64,000 nt of DNA. It comes from Glaciozyma antarctica PI12 (lineage: Eukaryota > Basidiomycota > Microbotryomycetes > Kriegeriales > Camptobasidiaceae). The notes under the pieces were generated by a model. The model was not told where the DNA came from. It made no database searches and saw only the letters and a list, made by a program, of their open reading frames with translations. Numbering within the stretch: position 1 is the first letter of the stretch; each line of letters begins with the position of its first letter. The position numbers were made by a program, and so were the translations under genes. Positions 22,953 to 35,845 of this stretch are shown in pieces. The DNA lies in contig KZ627161.1 of assembly GCA_002917775.1 (NCBI GenBank), forward strand, positions 982,733 to 1,046,732, read 5' to 3'.

Positions 22953-25900
22953 ATGGTTTCCGACCACGAACGAGAACCACTGTTGAGGACTGCAAGCCAA
23001 ACCCGCTGCAGCACAATCGCAGAGGACGAGCTCGCTCGACTCCCAGTCTATCACTCAATCGCAAGCAGCTCCCTCCCCTCCTCCTCTCCGACCTGCTAAC
23101 CCGCGACCTTCCTGCAGCACCACGTCTACCGCGAGATCGTCTGGAATGTGGACGTCCCTTTATCCGACGAACAGCTTCGAAGGTACGCCCCTGAGCTCTC
23201 CATCCGAGCAGCAGCTGCCCAGCTCACACACCCCCTCTCACCTCATCGCAGTCCCGAGATCGTCTACTCCATCATCCAACCGCTTGAGACTTCTCTCGCA
23301 GAGATCAAGGACCCTTCAATCGTCTATGTCCTCCTCCTCAACCGCCTCCACTTCATCCGGGAGCGGGATTCAGCGCTCGCCTCGTCAACATTAAACGAGA
23401 CGCGCGCGCAATTGTGCGAGCTCCTGGCCATCAGGCTGCTAAGGCACCAGGCGGTGGGAAAGACCAGCAGCGCCGGGCTGTTGGCGATGAGCAGGATGCT
23501 GGTCGGCGGGTTCCAGGCATTCCAGGGAGCTGGAGAAGATGTGAGTTCTTGGCGATGGAGGCTTGGGTGCGCGGAGCTGACGGGGAGGCACAAAGGTTCT
23601 GGAGAGGATCAGGCAGAAGGAAGGATACGCGGGATGGCTCGGGACCGAAGGAGCTGGCAAGACGAACGCGTTGGAGCTGGCCATCTTGGGCAAGGCGCGA
23701 GGGTTCATCAAGAGCCAGGTGAGTCGGTCGCACGCAGGCGTCTGGGAACTCAAGCTGAAGCGTGCGTTTGCTTTTTAGGCTACGCAGAGGGTCATCACCG
23801 CGATTTGGGAAGGGCGAGTCGTCTACTCTGCTTCGTCGTTCCTCGATATCCTCCCTGGTGCGTCTCCTCACGCGTGGCCTCCTGGTGTCTCCTGCTCACG
23901 CTGCGAATTTGCAGACCGCTGGAAGGTACAAGATACTCGACTCTACAACATCAAGAACGCCCCCATTCTCGACCACTACCGCCTCCGCGTCCGTACGCAA
24001 CTCGTCTCGCTCCCGTCGCGCAAGTACACCTTCCTGACTCGCTCTCGCCGACAGCAAAATACCGCGCTTTTCTCGAGCTCTTCACCTTCCTCGTTCTCTT
24101 CTTCTCCTTCCTGTCTGTCGTGATCAACCACCGGCGTAGGGACCCCGACCTCCCCGTCTCGGCGCTCAGCTCGCACGAGCTCTGGTTCTTCGTCTACGCG
24201 CTGGGATACAGCCTGGACAAGTTAGCTTCAATTATGGAGCACGGATGGTCGGTAAGCTCGTCGTCCATCCCGCTTTCGCCAGGACCGCACCTGATGTCGC
24301 TTCGATCAGGTCTATTCCGCCGGCCTCACGAATGGCCTCGACGCCCTCTGCGTTCCCATATTCCTTGTCGCGTTCATTTTCCGCATCCACAGCGTGCTCC
24401 AGAACGATGCCTGGGCGAGTGATCAGGCCTTTGCGATCCTTTCTTGCGCCGCAACCCTCATGTTTCCGCGGTGCGCACGTCTCGCAGCCTCATTGCGACC
24501 AATGCTGATGAATCTACGCTGTGACAGATTGGCGTTTGCAGCCATCTCGAACAACGTTCTCATCCTCAGCTTGCGGGCGATGCTCGCAGATTTCGCGTGG
24601 CTGATGGGTATCGCAGTCTTCTGGTACGTGCTTCGCTCCCTTCTCCTCTCACTGGGGCTGACGCACCTCGCACAGCTTCTTGGGATTTGTGTTCGCCTTG
24701 AATCACCTCTGCGATGGCGATTACTCGGTCGCCCGAATCGGTGAATGGTGCGTCCCCTGCCTTCTTCCGCCTCGCTTTGCTGAGCGTAGCTTCCACCCTC
24801 CTTGCTAGGCTTATCTTCATCTGGTTCGGACTTGACGGCACGGGTATCGATCTCTCGGGCGAGTTCCACCCCATCCTCGGGTCCGTTCTCTCCCGCATTC
24901 GCAAAGGGAGCAGCCGCTGACGAGTGAATGCAGCCCTATTCTCTTCGTCTCCTATGCGGCGCTCAGCAACACGCTACTCGTCTCGCTACTCGTGGCGATT
25001 CTCAGTGGGACGTATGCCCACATCGCGGCGGATGCTGTGCGTGCTCTCGAGACGGTTTTGGGCTCGAGTCAATGCTGATGGCGAGGACGTGCAGGCGGCA
25101 GAAGACATGTTCCGCAAGGCAGTCATGACGTTCGAGGGAGTCAAGAGCGGTAGCTTGTTCGACTGTGCGTCTTCTCTCTCCTCATCGCGTGACCTGAGCG
25201 CAAGCTCATCACATCGCCTACGCAGACATCCCACCTCTCAACCTCGTCGCGCTCTGCATCATGTGGCCCTTGTCCAAAGTAGCTTCTCCTCGCTGGTTTC
25301 ACAAGATCAGTATGTCCTTGCGCCTCTCCCTTTCTTCTCTCTGCTAACGCAACGGACCCGCAGATGTCGCCACCACGCGCGTCCTCTCCCTCCCCGTCCT
25401 CCTCCTCATCGCTCTCTACGAACGCCAGACCGCTCCGGGCGCTCCTATTCGCAAGTATCTTGCCCACACGCGTTCGCGCTTGACGGGCGCAATGCCAACC
25501 AAGTGGGCTCAGAAGCTCAGCTTGCTGGAAGGTGCGTCTTCCTCGCTCGCTGTACATGCAAATCGCAGCTCGCTGATGGTCTTCCCACAGGCGCTCATTG
25601 GGAGTGCGAAGCTGTCTTCGAGTACACACCTTCGGGCGACGAGAAAGACGAGGACGAGGACGAGGACCTCCCCTCCTCGGATTCCGACGATGAATCCGCC
25701 ACGAGCGAATCCACCGCTCGACAAGGGAAGAACCAGCGCGCCCGCGCTTCCGCCATCATCTCTCCCGCCCCTCCCATCTCGCGCGTCGTCTCCTCAGGCT
25801 CCTCTCACTCCGCCTCCTCTCCCATCCCCACCCCCTCCGCCACCCCCTCCCGAACACCTCCACGACCAACACCCTCTCCACGCTCCTTCGAACCTCCCGC

Positions 25901-26252
25901 ACGACGCGCGACCGCCCACCCGCCGCTCCACCCCAATCGACTCCCTGCCAACGCCTCGGCCCTCTCGTTCGGACGACCGAGTCGCTCTCCAGACCGCTTC
26001 GATTCGGCACTATCAACTTCGGCCCCGAACGTCCGGTTTGAGAGTCCGCTCGCGAAGCTATTTAAGGATCATGAGGCCGCGGAAGGCGCGATCGGTGGGA
26101 TGAGGAGGAGGATGAGTATTGGAGCGACGAGGCCGAATATGAGTGGGGAGGCGGCGAGGGAGAGTCAGTTGATGGAGATGGTGCAGAGCTTGACGATTGC
26201 GGTGGCGAGGTTGGAGAGTAAGCTGGAGGGGAAGGGAGGGAAGGGGAAGTAG
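22953..26252 (+). CDS. YVC1: Yvc1/TRPY-type vacuolar cation channel
   Basis: Yvc1 is the fungal vacuolar TRP channel that releases Ca2+ on osmotic or mechanical stimulation. The start ATG at 22953 (MVSDHEREPLLRTASQ) has an early acidic/dileucine-like leader. After an intron comes HHVYREIVWNVDVP, then the helical EIVYSIIQPLETSLAEIKD and EGYAGWLGTEGAGKTNALEL blocks. The six-helix membrane core runs from FLELFTFLVLFFSFLSVVIN to the pore region FIWFGLDGTG…EFHPILGPILF and the last helix LSNTLLVSLLVAILSGTYAH. After it, VKSGSLFDYIPPLNLVALCI is the conserved TRPY post-pore segment. A long acidic and Ser/Pro-rich cytosolic tail ends in a coiled coil (MEMVQSLTIAVARLESKLEG). There are many short introns. 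Confidence 0.88.
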
Positions 26253-26393
26253 ACTGTTTGTTGGAGTTTCTGCATCGCATCATGTTTTCGTTCGCTCGGT
26301 GCACGAGAGAGAGACTGTGCGAGGGAATGCTGAACATCAAATTTGCATACGAAGACGGGGGGATAAACGAGGATAAAGTACTGGTGCTAAGGC

Positions 26394-29300
26394 TTAAGAT
26401 GTCGAGGAAAGGTTGGCGACGAGCTGGCGGAGCTTTGCTCGACCGCCAGTCGTGCCGTTGTTGCGAGGTTGATACTGATAGGAAAGTGCGTATTGATGCT
26501 GTGCGATCAGAGTGGCTTCAGCATCGAGTGCAAGAGTGAGGAGGAGGGAGGAACGCACGTCCTTGTCCAGGAGAGGGACGTCGAGGATGCAGCGTTCGAC
26601 GACGCGGTCGACGGGCAACGACGGCGCGAGCCTTGAGCAGTCGAGGACGATGGCGGCGCTGCGACCCATCTGGGAGAACTTGCTCCAGTTGACGAGCCCT
26701 AGCCGCATATCCTGGCGAAGGAGAGGCGTTAGAAATGAACGCGGGCGGGAGGCAGATTCAACTTACCGACTTGACCTCATTGACGACGGTGATGTCTTGG
26801 AGATGGACGCCACTAAATGAGAAGAGTCAGCCTGCGATCGACGTGATGAAAGCGATAGACTGACAGGTAAGGGATCATGTTCGCACCCGAGTTGGCGAGA
26901 GCGAGGCGGTACGCAGAGAAGCTCTTCGTGGTCGCCATGAGCTTGTTGAGACTGCGAAGCCGCTTCGGCATCTTCGACCGGTCGCCCTCGAGCTTGAGAT
27001 TGACCATCTCCGTAGTCTCCGTGAGGCGGAAGACCGGTTGCGAATTGAGCCCGGCGAGCACGCCCATGAGCGAGTCGAAGTTCTCCTGCTCACGGAGGGA
27101 GTAGGCGATGGTGATAAACTTCTCGAGAATGCGAGCTCGCCATTTGAGCTTGGTTTGAACGAGGATTATGGTCGAGACCCAGTCGGCGAGGTACTATCGA
27201 AGAGAGGTCAGCACCAGTGCGAGCATGGAAAGAAAGGCGACGCACGTTGACAAAGTTGATCGACCGCATCACGTTGCTGTTCGGGTCGCGGAGAAGAGTC
27301 CTAGGATTCCTGGGATCTCGAGGAGCAAGGACGTGTCGCATGAGGTCTCGAGGCTGCGAAATCGGGTAACGTCAGCGCGTGACGGTGCGACGAGAGCGAG
27401 ACCAACTCACAGTCATCTCCGTGAATGCCTCCCACGCGATCCGAGTAATCTGCATCGCGACGAGGTCTTCGGGAAGTTCCAGCAAGGCGTTCGAAAGGTC
27501 GAGGAGGGTCGATCCCAGGGACGTCGTCGTCCCCCGCCTGCTCCCACCCGACGAGCCAAACGCATGCGGATCGCTCGAATCCATCGTGCCAGTCGTCCCG
27601 GCGTCCGAAGGAGACTGCGACGTACGGCTGATTGCGGTCGACAGCTGTGAGGTCGTCGAGGGCGAATCGTTTTGCGTCGACGATGGGGTAGGGACGCTGA
27701 GGCGAGACTGGCTGCCTTCCATCAACTCGACGTGCTGCGACGGCGCCATGCTGCTCGAGGAATCGAAGGAAGAGACGAGAGAAGGCCGGCGAGGGTGCAT
27801 GGTCGGCCTGAGATCTGGTTCGGGTTCAACGAGGGACTTGTCTGGGATCGCCCAGGCGGCTTCGGGGTCGGGCATGGTGGCGACCGAGGAGAGAAGAGGA
27901 ACGAGTTCGACGGCGTAGTGGGCGACCCAGGTCGCTCCGCGCGGGAGAAGGCCTTCGAGGAACGGGCGGAGGAGGTCGAAGGTGGCGGGAGCCGTAAAGT
28001 CGCCGGGGTAGACTTGAAGCCAGGTCGAAAGAACGCCGCAAAGCCTGCGGGAACGCGAGATCAGTTCTACTCTGCGATGTTGTCGTGAGGAGCCGCCACG
28101 CACTTCATCTGAGCAAAGCGACTGAGGAGCGGGTCCGTCTGAAGTCGGCCCGCAACGAACTCGAACCGCTCGATGAGCTTGCTAAGGACGTCAAACGGTC
28201 GAGCGAAGCGACGGTAGACGATCAGGAAAAGCGTCACGTATTGCTCGTCTGGAAGCGCACAACGGTCAGCGGCGACGCAGAAGCTAGGTGAAGACAACAC
28301 GCACCATTACCGGTGACCGCAGCGAAGAGGAACTTGTCGATCATGTCTTCGCGACTGAAGTGAAGGTCGAGCGCACTCGTTTTTCTGAAAGCGAAGGATC
28401 AGCCTCGACGACAAAGAGCAAAGCGCGAGAAGAACCTACGATCGTTCAAGCCGATCAACGGGCTCCGTCGTGGCCGGTTCCGTCGAAGAAGGAGGGACGT
28501 CGAGAGTGGGAGCGGGTAGCGCTGCGGTATCAGCAAGCACCTCCTCCGCGTCGTCTGCCGCTTCTGCGGACCCCACAGGCGCCTCCTCGACGACCGAAAG
28601 CCCAAGAGTCTCTCCTCGAGCTGCTCGCCCGTTCTTCGCTGGTGCAGCAAGGTTGGCGAACGGGTTTTCGAAGACGACGGCGTCGCCGATCTCCGAGACC
28701 GGCGAGGTGGGGTGGAGGGATCTGCTGGAGGACTTGGCGCGAAGAACGTTGTCGTGTGGCGAGGATTCGAGATAGGATCCACGGCGAGATTCGCCCGCCG
28801 CCGAGGAAGAGGGTCGACGTTCCTCGCCTGCAACATAGACGAGTCAGCCGCTGCTGCTGAGCTCAGTCGAACTCGACCAGCGCACCTCGATGGTTCATGA
28901 TCGCGCGAATCATCCAGTTAAAGCCGTGCTTCATCTTCTTGCTCGAATCCTGGACGCCTCCGTCGAGCGTGACGATCCCTGCGGCGTAGACGCTGCAGAT
29001 CTCGGCGGCCTTGATAGGATCGGTGGCGTTTCGCGAGACGTCGGGATCGGCCTTGCAGGCGAGGACGAGGACTGGGATGCCGGAGCCCCGCGTCCAGAAG
29101 GCCTGGAGAAGAGGGGCGAGATGCTCGAGAGCTTTCGGGTCTTGCGCGTCGTAGCTGTTACGAAGTCGATTAGTCGCAGAACCGCCAACGGAAGATACAA
29201 AGACTCACCAGATGATTGCACCGTCGCAGGGCTGAAGTCCCTCGGGCCAGATGATGCCTTCCTTGTCGTATCGGAGGAGAGGCATGTCGATCTCGAGCAC

Positions 29301-31299
29301 GTCGACCGTGCGAGTCTGCTCGCTAATTAGGAGAGACGAAGAGAATGTGGTGACTGCGACGGAGGCGATCAGCACCGAATCATTCGACGCCACTCGAAAC
29401 GCACCTCGGTTGCCAAACTCATCCTCCTCAGCGACAACGGCCCTGTCCGGCGAACGCTTGAGAGCACGACGAATGACGGTGGTCTTGCCGACTCTTCGAG
29501 GTCCAATGACTGCGACGACGAATTGAGCTGTAGGCAGCGGTGATTTGTGAGCCTGCGCGAATCAAGAAGCGAGTCAGCAAAGACGTCGCAGGAGCATGAA
29601 ATGTCCCTCGACTCACTTGAGCTCCGATGCGAGTGTCCTCTACTGCTCGTCGGTCCAGCGCGAGGTCGCCATCACTCCAGCTCCGGTTCCTGAGCGGGTC
29701 TCCCATCGCTGCTCGAGGCGTAGGGGGAGAGCTCGGCGCCGTCTGCGGTAAAGACGACTTAAGGTGTGCATTCTCGAACTTGAGAGGACTGACGGGAAGC
29801 TGGTTCCGACGTCGAACGAGGATAGGCTCCGAGGTGCCGTCTCCGCCGCCAGGCGTGATAGCGACGTCCGCCGCTCCTCGAGCACCCTCGTCGTCGCTTC
29901 CCCGCTCTTCCTCCGTCTCCGTCTTCTGCCCATCGTCCGCATCAGACTCCGATACCGCCCGAACGCCAACGCCCAGATCATGCGTATACTGTTGACCTCG
30001 ACTCCCTCCCCAAGGGCTAACGACGTCCTCGTCGTTCTCGTCGTCCGTCCCCTGCCCGACGCACCTCCGCTCTCCCTCGCTCTCGACGTCCGTCTCCTCG
30101 CGCTCGTCGTTCCGCAGCCGCGGCGAGCGAACGATAATCCGCTCTTCCTCATCGTCGTCCTGCTCCACTCCCCCTCTTCCCGAGCTCCTCGTCGGCGCTC
30201 CCCCGCCTCCAATCCCAGCCGACTGAGCCTCATACAGCCACTTGCTCCCATTCGCCCTATTCGCACACGCCTGCGCCCCGTTCGCTCCTCGCATCCGATT
30301 GCTCGACGGGCTCCTCGTGATCCTCGGTGGCGCCCTCGAATAGATCATCTCCTCGCTAACGACCGGCGCGCTACTCGTCGTGGTAAATCTCGACGAGCCC
30401 CCTCCGCCGTACTTCGCCCAAGCGGCCGCTGCGGCTCCAGGGGAGGACGTCCCTTCGCTCGACTTGGTCCGGCCCATCGCGAGCGTCTTCCACATGCTCT
30501 TTTTCGCTTGCGGAGCCGCTGAGCTCGCCTCGCTCGAGGCGTAGTCACCTTCGCCGGCGTTGAAGAACCCTGCGCCGTCGCCCTCTCCTCCGGTCGTGCT
30601 TTTGCGGGAGTCGTGCGAAGAGGAGGGGATGTCGTCCGGATCCATGCTGGATTTGCTGCGACTCTTGAAGACTTGTCTGGAGTTTGCGTCGGAGGAGCTG
30701 GGGTCGGGGGAGTAGGAGATGTCGAGGGGGGAATGTGGCGGGAGGGCGGGGAGGGCGTGCGAGTGAGTCGAATCGACGGGAAAGAGGGGAGTGAGGGGGA
30801 CGGGGGAGGCGGTGATGCGGCTGAGGCCAAGGCTGGTTCGAGTCGGGGTGGCGCCGTTGCGAGGAGAGTTGTTCGCTGGTGGAGGTTCGCGGGCGAGGGC
30901 GTCAAGGAGGGAGGCTGGGAGGGCGGGTAATGGTGGGATAGTGCGATTTCTGCCGCCTAGAGATGCTCCACCTGCTGAAGAATGTCCGAGAGAATGGTGC
31001 GAGGGCGGTCGACCGGGTTCCAGCGAGGGAGAAGGAGGTGGACTCCCTTCTGGACTGGGCGGGATTTCGACCTCGCGCGTGACGAAGGTAGAGCCTGCCG
31101 TTCGTCCTCCTAGGGCCTTTTGCATGTTGACTGAGGCGGAACGAGAGTGGGAGGAGTTGCGAGATGGGGAAGAGGAGGAGGAGGAGGCGGAGGACGCTTC
31201 GGCGGTGCTGTTGCGGTTTAGGCGAGAGCTGGTGCGGGAGAGAGTCGAGGCGAGGCTACGGCGTGGGTTTCTTGTCGTTCCCTCGGGCAGAGGGGGCAT
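26394..31299 (-). CDS. Ras guanine nucleotide exchange factor with embedded P-loop domain
   Basis: RasGEF (Cdc25-type) proteins load GTP on Ras. Order from the N-terminus: about 550 disordered Ser/Pro-rich residues; a P-loop domain (FVVAVIGPRRVGKTTVIRRA at about 29500, VDVLEIDMPLL, CDGAIIWCYDAQDPKALEHL, LACKADPD in the NKxD position, CSVYAAGI); a RasGEF-N module (DKFLFAAVTGN…DEQYVTLFLIVYRRFARPFD, LCGVLSTWLQVYPGDF); and the CDC25 catalytic domain (TPRDLMRHVLAPRD, NSNVMRSINFVNYLADWVST, LMGVLAGLNSQPVFRL, TTKSFSAYRLALANSGANMI PYLGVHLQDI, MRLGLVNWSKFSQMG). It ends TAA at 26394-26396. The start used is ATG at 31299. The same frame stays open upstream to an acceptor at about 31423, so the true start could lie further out. 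Confidence 0.82.
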
Positions 31300-32013
31300 G
31301 GATCTGACGCCAGGAGCGAGTGCGGCCAATTCAACGAGCGCTCTCCGCGGGTTTCGAGTTGGCGTGAGAAGTGGCGGGGAGAGTGGTGGGTACGTCGTAT
31401 ATCGTGAAGTGGAGCGGGTCGTCTCGTCTGCAAGGAAGACAGCGAGAGGTCAGCTCAGAACAGGTGCGGGCGCTGTTGTTGTTAATCCCAGGCTCTCCCT
31501 TTCTCCCCGCGGTGTCTTCCAGCTAGAGCGAGGAACGCTTGACCTCCCCCACTTGGCGGCGTTACAGGCCTCCTTACTCTTCGTGGTCTCTGCGTCGCGT
31601 TCCGACTAGCGAAGAGAGTACAACTTGCACCTCCACAAGAAGAGAGAGCGGGGAAAGGGAGGGTGGCTGACCTCGTTGTGCTGCGGCTACGAGTCGGATC
31701 TCGCTGGAATATGGGCGTGCTCAGGGAGGCGAGGTGCCTGCTGAAGGTGTTGTGCCGGCGCGGAAAGAGGTCGAGACGGTGAAGCTCAGGGGACAAAGGG
31801 AGGTCGCGGCGAGGGGAAAGGTGCAACTGGACAGCCTCCACTTGAGGTGAGGAGCGAGGCGGGGTGTCGTCTGGTCGTCAAGGGCGAGGGAGAGAAGCAG
31901 GAGCGGAGGGAAGAAGAGGAAGAGGTGCGTGCGGTCGCCGTCGAGAGAACGAAGTGCTGAGGAGCGGGTCAGTTTCTATCCTCTCACCTTCAGCTTCACG
32001 CCGACTCGGGGAG
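31300..32013. promoter_or_regulatory. Divergent region between RasGEF and APC4
   Basis: 714 bp between two divergent genes. The RasGEF frame remains open leftwards to a CTTGCAG acceptor at about 31423 with no ATG before it, suggesting a 5' leader exon or a missed start. Otherwise no gene or repeat was recognised. Confidence 0.45.
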
Positions 32014-34952
32014 ATGACTGAACGAGTAGAGTTTCAGACTCTGGCCAGCAAACTTCTTCCAACAGCAAGCATTCTCCTCCCCTCCTCTTGCTGCCCGACA
32101 CGCGACCTCATCGCTCTCGCGTCCACCATAGCTCCCCAGCCCGGCGCAGCAGCAACCGACTCGAAAGTCAACCTATGGAGGACAACAGGAGCTGCAGAAT
32201 TCGTTTGGGAGTGGAGTCCGAGTGGTCCGGCGGTCAAGGGAGGACTCAAGGGGAAGGGCAAGGAGCTGCCAGGAGGTCTGGTTGAGGCGATGGCGTGGAA
32301 CCCGGAAGGTGCGGCTCTTCTAGCAGAACGAGCTCAGGGAGAATCTAATCAGCTCACTTGGTGAACGCAGGGAACTACCTAGCAGTCGGCGTCACCCCTC
32401 CCACCTCCTCCCACCTCCGCTCCAGCTTCGCTCTCCTCTCAGTCCACACCGGCCTCTCCCCCCTTCCCTCTATCACTCTCCCGACGACCGCACCCATCAC
32501 TTTTCTCTCCTGGCAACTCCTGCACCATCCCTCCGACCCAAACCTCACCTCCTTTGCGACAGCTCTCATCCACGAGCTCCCGCCGCTGCCGAACCTCGCC
32601 AAAGATTTGAAAGCGGTCGCAGCAGCCGGAGGAGCAGCAGCTGCTTCAGGAGTCTTTGGCAGCGCGAAGAATGCGATGCTCTTGCGGGAGAGGGAGAAGG
32701 AGGCGGGACGCGCGTTGGACTTGACGCTCGCAGCGAAGGAGTTCCCGACGTTGTTACCTGCGGGGTCGAGAGAGACGGACGAGATCTCTGGAGCCTCGGT
32801 CCTGCTTGTCGGAGATGCGCAAGGACGAGTGCATCTCTATCTCGGGGGAAGCGTCTACCTCGGATCAATCGGGAGCGGGCCTCTCCTCAACGAGACGAGC
32901 ACAGTCGTCGGCGCGACCGTCCTGCCTTCCTCATCTTCCACCACCCGCATCGCCATCCTACTTTCGACCCCAGCCGTCTCCACCCCGAACTCGTCCTCCC
33001 TCAGCACCAAAATGTTCTCGCTCTCGTTCCCGCCAACTCTCGAGATCTTCACTCAGCAGTCGACGATGCTCCGTACCGCCATCCAGCACGCGTTTGAATC
33101 CGTTCAGGAAGTTCGAGTACTCTGGGACGAGTCGCGGAGGATCGGAAAGGCCTGGCTCGCTCGTCTTGCCGAACTCTCCAAAACTCAACCCGGTGAGTTG
33201 CCATCCTCGCTTCCTCCTGTCTTGCGCACTGACTCGAAAACTCGCAGTCATTCAAGCACCCACGACGCAGCTACTGAATCTCCTCGCGACTGGACGTCCC
33301 TCGCGAGCCCTGCACGACTTTCTCGCGTCCAAGATGAACGAGCGCGGCTTGACCAAGTGGGAGGGCGCAACGGCCTTAGCTCTCCAAAGGCTCAAAGTCG
33401 TCACTTTCGCGTCGATTGCGCCCTCTGTCGAGCATGCTATCCTCCTCCTCGACGAAGTCCGAGCCTGGGAAGCCTGGTGCGTTGATGCGTCGACCACTTC
33501 TTCGCGACTTGCTAATGTGATCGCGCAGGCCGGAGAAATTTGAGTCATTCCGCCTTGAAGTCGATTGGCTCGTCGGTTCTATCGAGATCGGGAAGGAGAT
33601 CATCAAAGCTTCGGCGCACATCGAGCGTCTCGCTCTCGAAGAAGAGCGCTGTTTCGCCGCCTTCTCCCGCTGGCTACACTACGGTCCGTCCTTTCTCTCT
33701 TCTCCCGGTATCACTCACTAAGCCGTGTTCGCAGAACTCGAGAAAGTCGCCCAGCAAGAAGGGTCCGAGATCCGCCCTCTCGCCAAATTCCAGCCCATCC
33801 CCGTCGCGCACTACATCCGCCACTGCCTCGCCGACTCCTCTCTCACCCCCTTCCTCTCCTTCGGTCCCTCCCAAACCCCTCTCGAGGAGAACGCGCAGCT
33901 CCGAGAGGCGCAAGCGTGGTACGCCGCGCGACGCACGACGCCGGCGGAGGAGGAGGAGCCGCTTGAGGGAATGACGAAGCGGATGAAGGAAGGATTACGC
34001 GGACAAACGGACGCTGCGCTCGTTGGGGTTTCGTCGCGGGACGAGAGGACGCGACTTCAGCGCGGTGCGAAGCCGCATGCGAGCGTGCCGCAGTCGGTGC
34101 CGGCGTTGCTGCACGTGTTGGCGGGAATCGTGGCGAAGAGGATGGAGGAGGCGATACAGAGAGTTGGAGGAGGGGCGGTGTTGGAGAGGGAGGAAGTGGT
34201 GGGGAGCTTGGAGGGGAGGGAGGGGGGAGAGGCGTTGGTGAGGGAGAGGGTGGTGGGCGAGGTGAGTGGTACCGCTTAAGGGAGCTTTTGTGGCCGCTGA
34301 TTTCTTTACTGCAGGATGCAAATGGGGTGTTGTACAGCGCCTGGATCAGCGGAGGCTCGCGTAAGTGGATTGGGTACTCGAGGCGCGCTTCGTTCGCTGA
34401 CCTCTTCACTATCAGTGTACATCTCCCGAAGGCTTCCCCGCACCAACGGAGCCGAATCTCTCAAATTCTCAGTCGCCTCGCTGATCGCCGAAGGCAACCT
34501 CGCGATCGAGGTCGTCGATTTCGACTTCTTCGACGACCTCGAGCTCGTCTTCGCGCTCAAGACGATTACGGATGGGCGTGAGCGCCTTTCTTGCTCCCGC
34601 TCTGAGCTGAGCTGATCCCAATAGGCGCAGGCGCGGTATACGACCTTTCAGTCGTCCGCCTGGAGGACCTCGACTTCTCCGCGGCGGCGCAAGCTCCGAC
34701 GCAGGTGAGCCTCCCCGCTCCAAGCCTTGCTCCACGTCCTAACATCTTTCCTCGCAGCCCACCGCCGCGCTTCCCATCTTCCGCTCCCATTCTCTCGACG
34801 TCCACTTCCCTTCGCAAGCTCTCGCGCTTAATGGCAGGGCAGGACGTCGTGTCGCTTGCGTGCTGGGCGGGGATGGAAGGAGGCTTGAGGTGCTGGATAT
34901 TGATGTCGAGGAGGAGGACGAGGAGGAGGATGCGGAGATGGGGGAAGAATGA
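32014..34952 (+). CDS. APC4: Anaphase-promoting complex subunit 4 (APC4)
   Basis: APC4 is a scaffold subunit of the APC/C ubiquitin ligase that drives anaphase. From ATG at 32014: MTERVEFQTLASKLLPTASI, a WD40-like N-terminus (DSKVNLWRTTGAAEFVWEW, EAMAWNPEGNYLAVG, VLLVGDAQGRVHLYL), then the long helical APC4 domain with its best-conserved piece LLNLLATGRPSRALHDFLAS KMNERGLTKWE (about 33270-33360) and VEHAILLLDEVRAWEAWPE. The C-terminal WD-like part (LYSAWISGG…LYISRRLPRTNG, LELVFALKT, VYDLSVVRLED) ends in an acidic tail EEEDEEEDAEMGEE, with TGA at 34950-34952. Seven or so short introns. Full length is about 880 residues, typical for the family. Confidence 0.88.
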
Positions 34953-35211
34953 ACTGCGACGTCGTAGATGGCAGCCTGCGAGAGGAGAGGAGAGTCGGCT
35001 TGCACTGGCTGGTGAGAGGACAGAAGAGCGCTGCGGGTTGACGTCCTTTCTTTCAAGCAGTCCGAGTCTTGTGGGAGCAGGTGGAGCACGACCTGAGCAG
35101 GGGACGGAGCAGCACGAGCGGGAGTACATAGCTCCCTCGATGTATTGCGCTTCCTTCTCGGCCTTCGCCGTCCTGGTGAGTCTCTTCTACGAAACTGTGC
35201 TCTCCCGTCGG

Positions 35212-35676
35212 TCACACAAGTCTGTTCCGTTCGGCTCCTGCCCTCTGCGGCCTTAGCTCCTGCATCCAGCTCGACGAAGACTGCAAGACGCGTTAGCTCC
35301 CCTCCAGCTCCCCATCAAAGACTCGACGCACCTGCAGCCCAGCGTCCTTCAGCTCTCGCAGCTCTTGACAGAGTCCTGTCCTGTCCCGTCGCCTCGAGAC
35401 CAACTCCATCGACGACCTCCATCGCGTCCCCCTCCTCCCCCACGCGCCTCCTGCCACATCTCAGCGCTCTTAACCGCGCGCCTCTGCTCGACTACGAGGG
35501 GGCCAGAACTAGTGGCGATGGCGCGTTCGAGGTTGGCGTTGCTGAGGCGGAAGGGTCAGCCGTGGAGAAGGAGAGGGAGGAAGGAGGTACATCAGGCGCG
35601 TCGTTGCGAGGATCTTGTGCAGCTCGGCGAGGACGGTTACTTGGTGTGGCGTGAGCTCTTGACTGATGGCTGACAT
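35212..35676 (-). CDS. Small helical hypothetical protein (about 98 residues)
   Basis: ATG at 35674-35676 opens MSAISQELTPHQVTVLAELHKILATTR. Introns (GTACCT…CCTCAG, GTGGGG…GGACAG, GTGCGT…TTGCAG) join LINANLERAIATSSGPLVVE, QRRAVKSAEMWQEAR, LCQELRELKDAGLQ and a short basic end, with TGA at 35212-35214. Three introns that each restore one coherent, helix-rich frame argue for a real gene. The LTPHQ..VL…L pattern faintly recalls small coiled-coil subunits of kinetochore (DASH) or trafficking complexes, but I cannot assign it. It is convergent with APC4 (259 bp) and in tandem with PXR1. Confidence 0.5.
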
Positions 35677-35845
35677 CCGGTGGAGGAGGAAGGAAGGAGC
35701 GATGTGGTTCGGGGAAGAGAGAGGATCAAACGAGCTCCGAGTCGCAGCGCCAACTTGGCTCCGCAAAGAACGCGTCCTGCTTTCCCTCACCCTCGAGCGC
35801 GTACTGGCCTTAAAGAAACTGTTGTGTTACACCGTATTACTGCCT

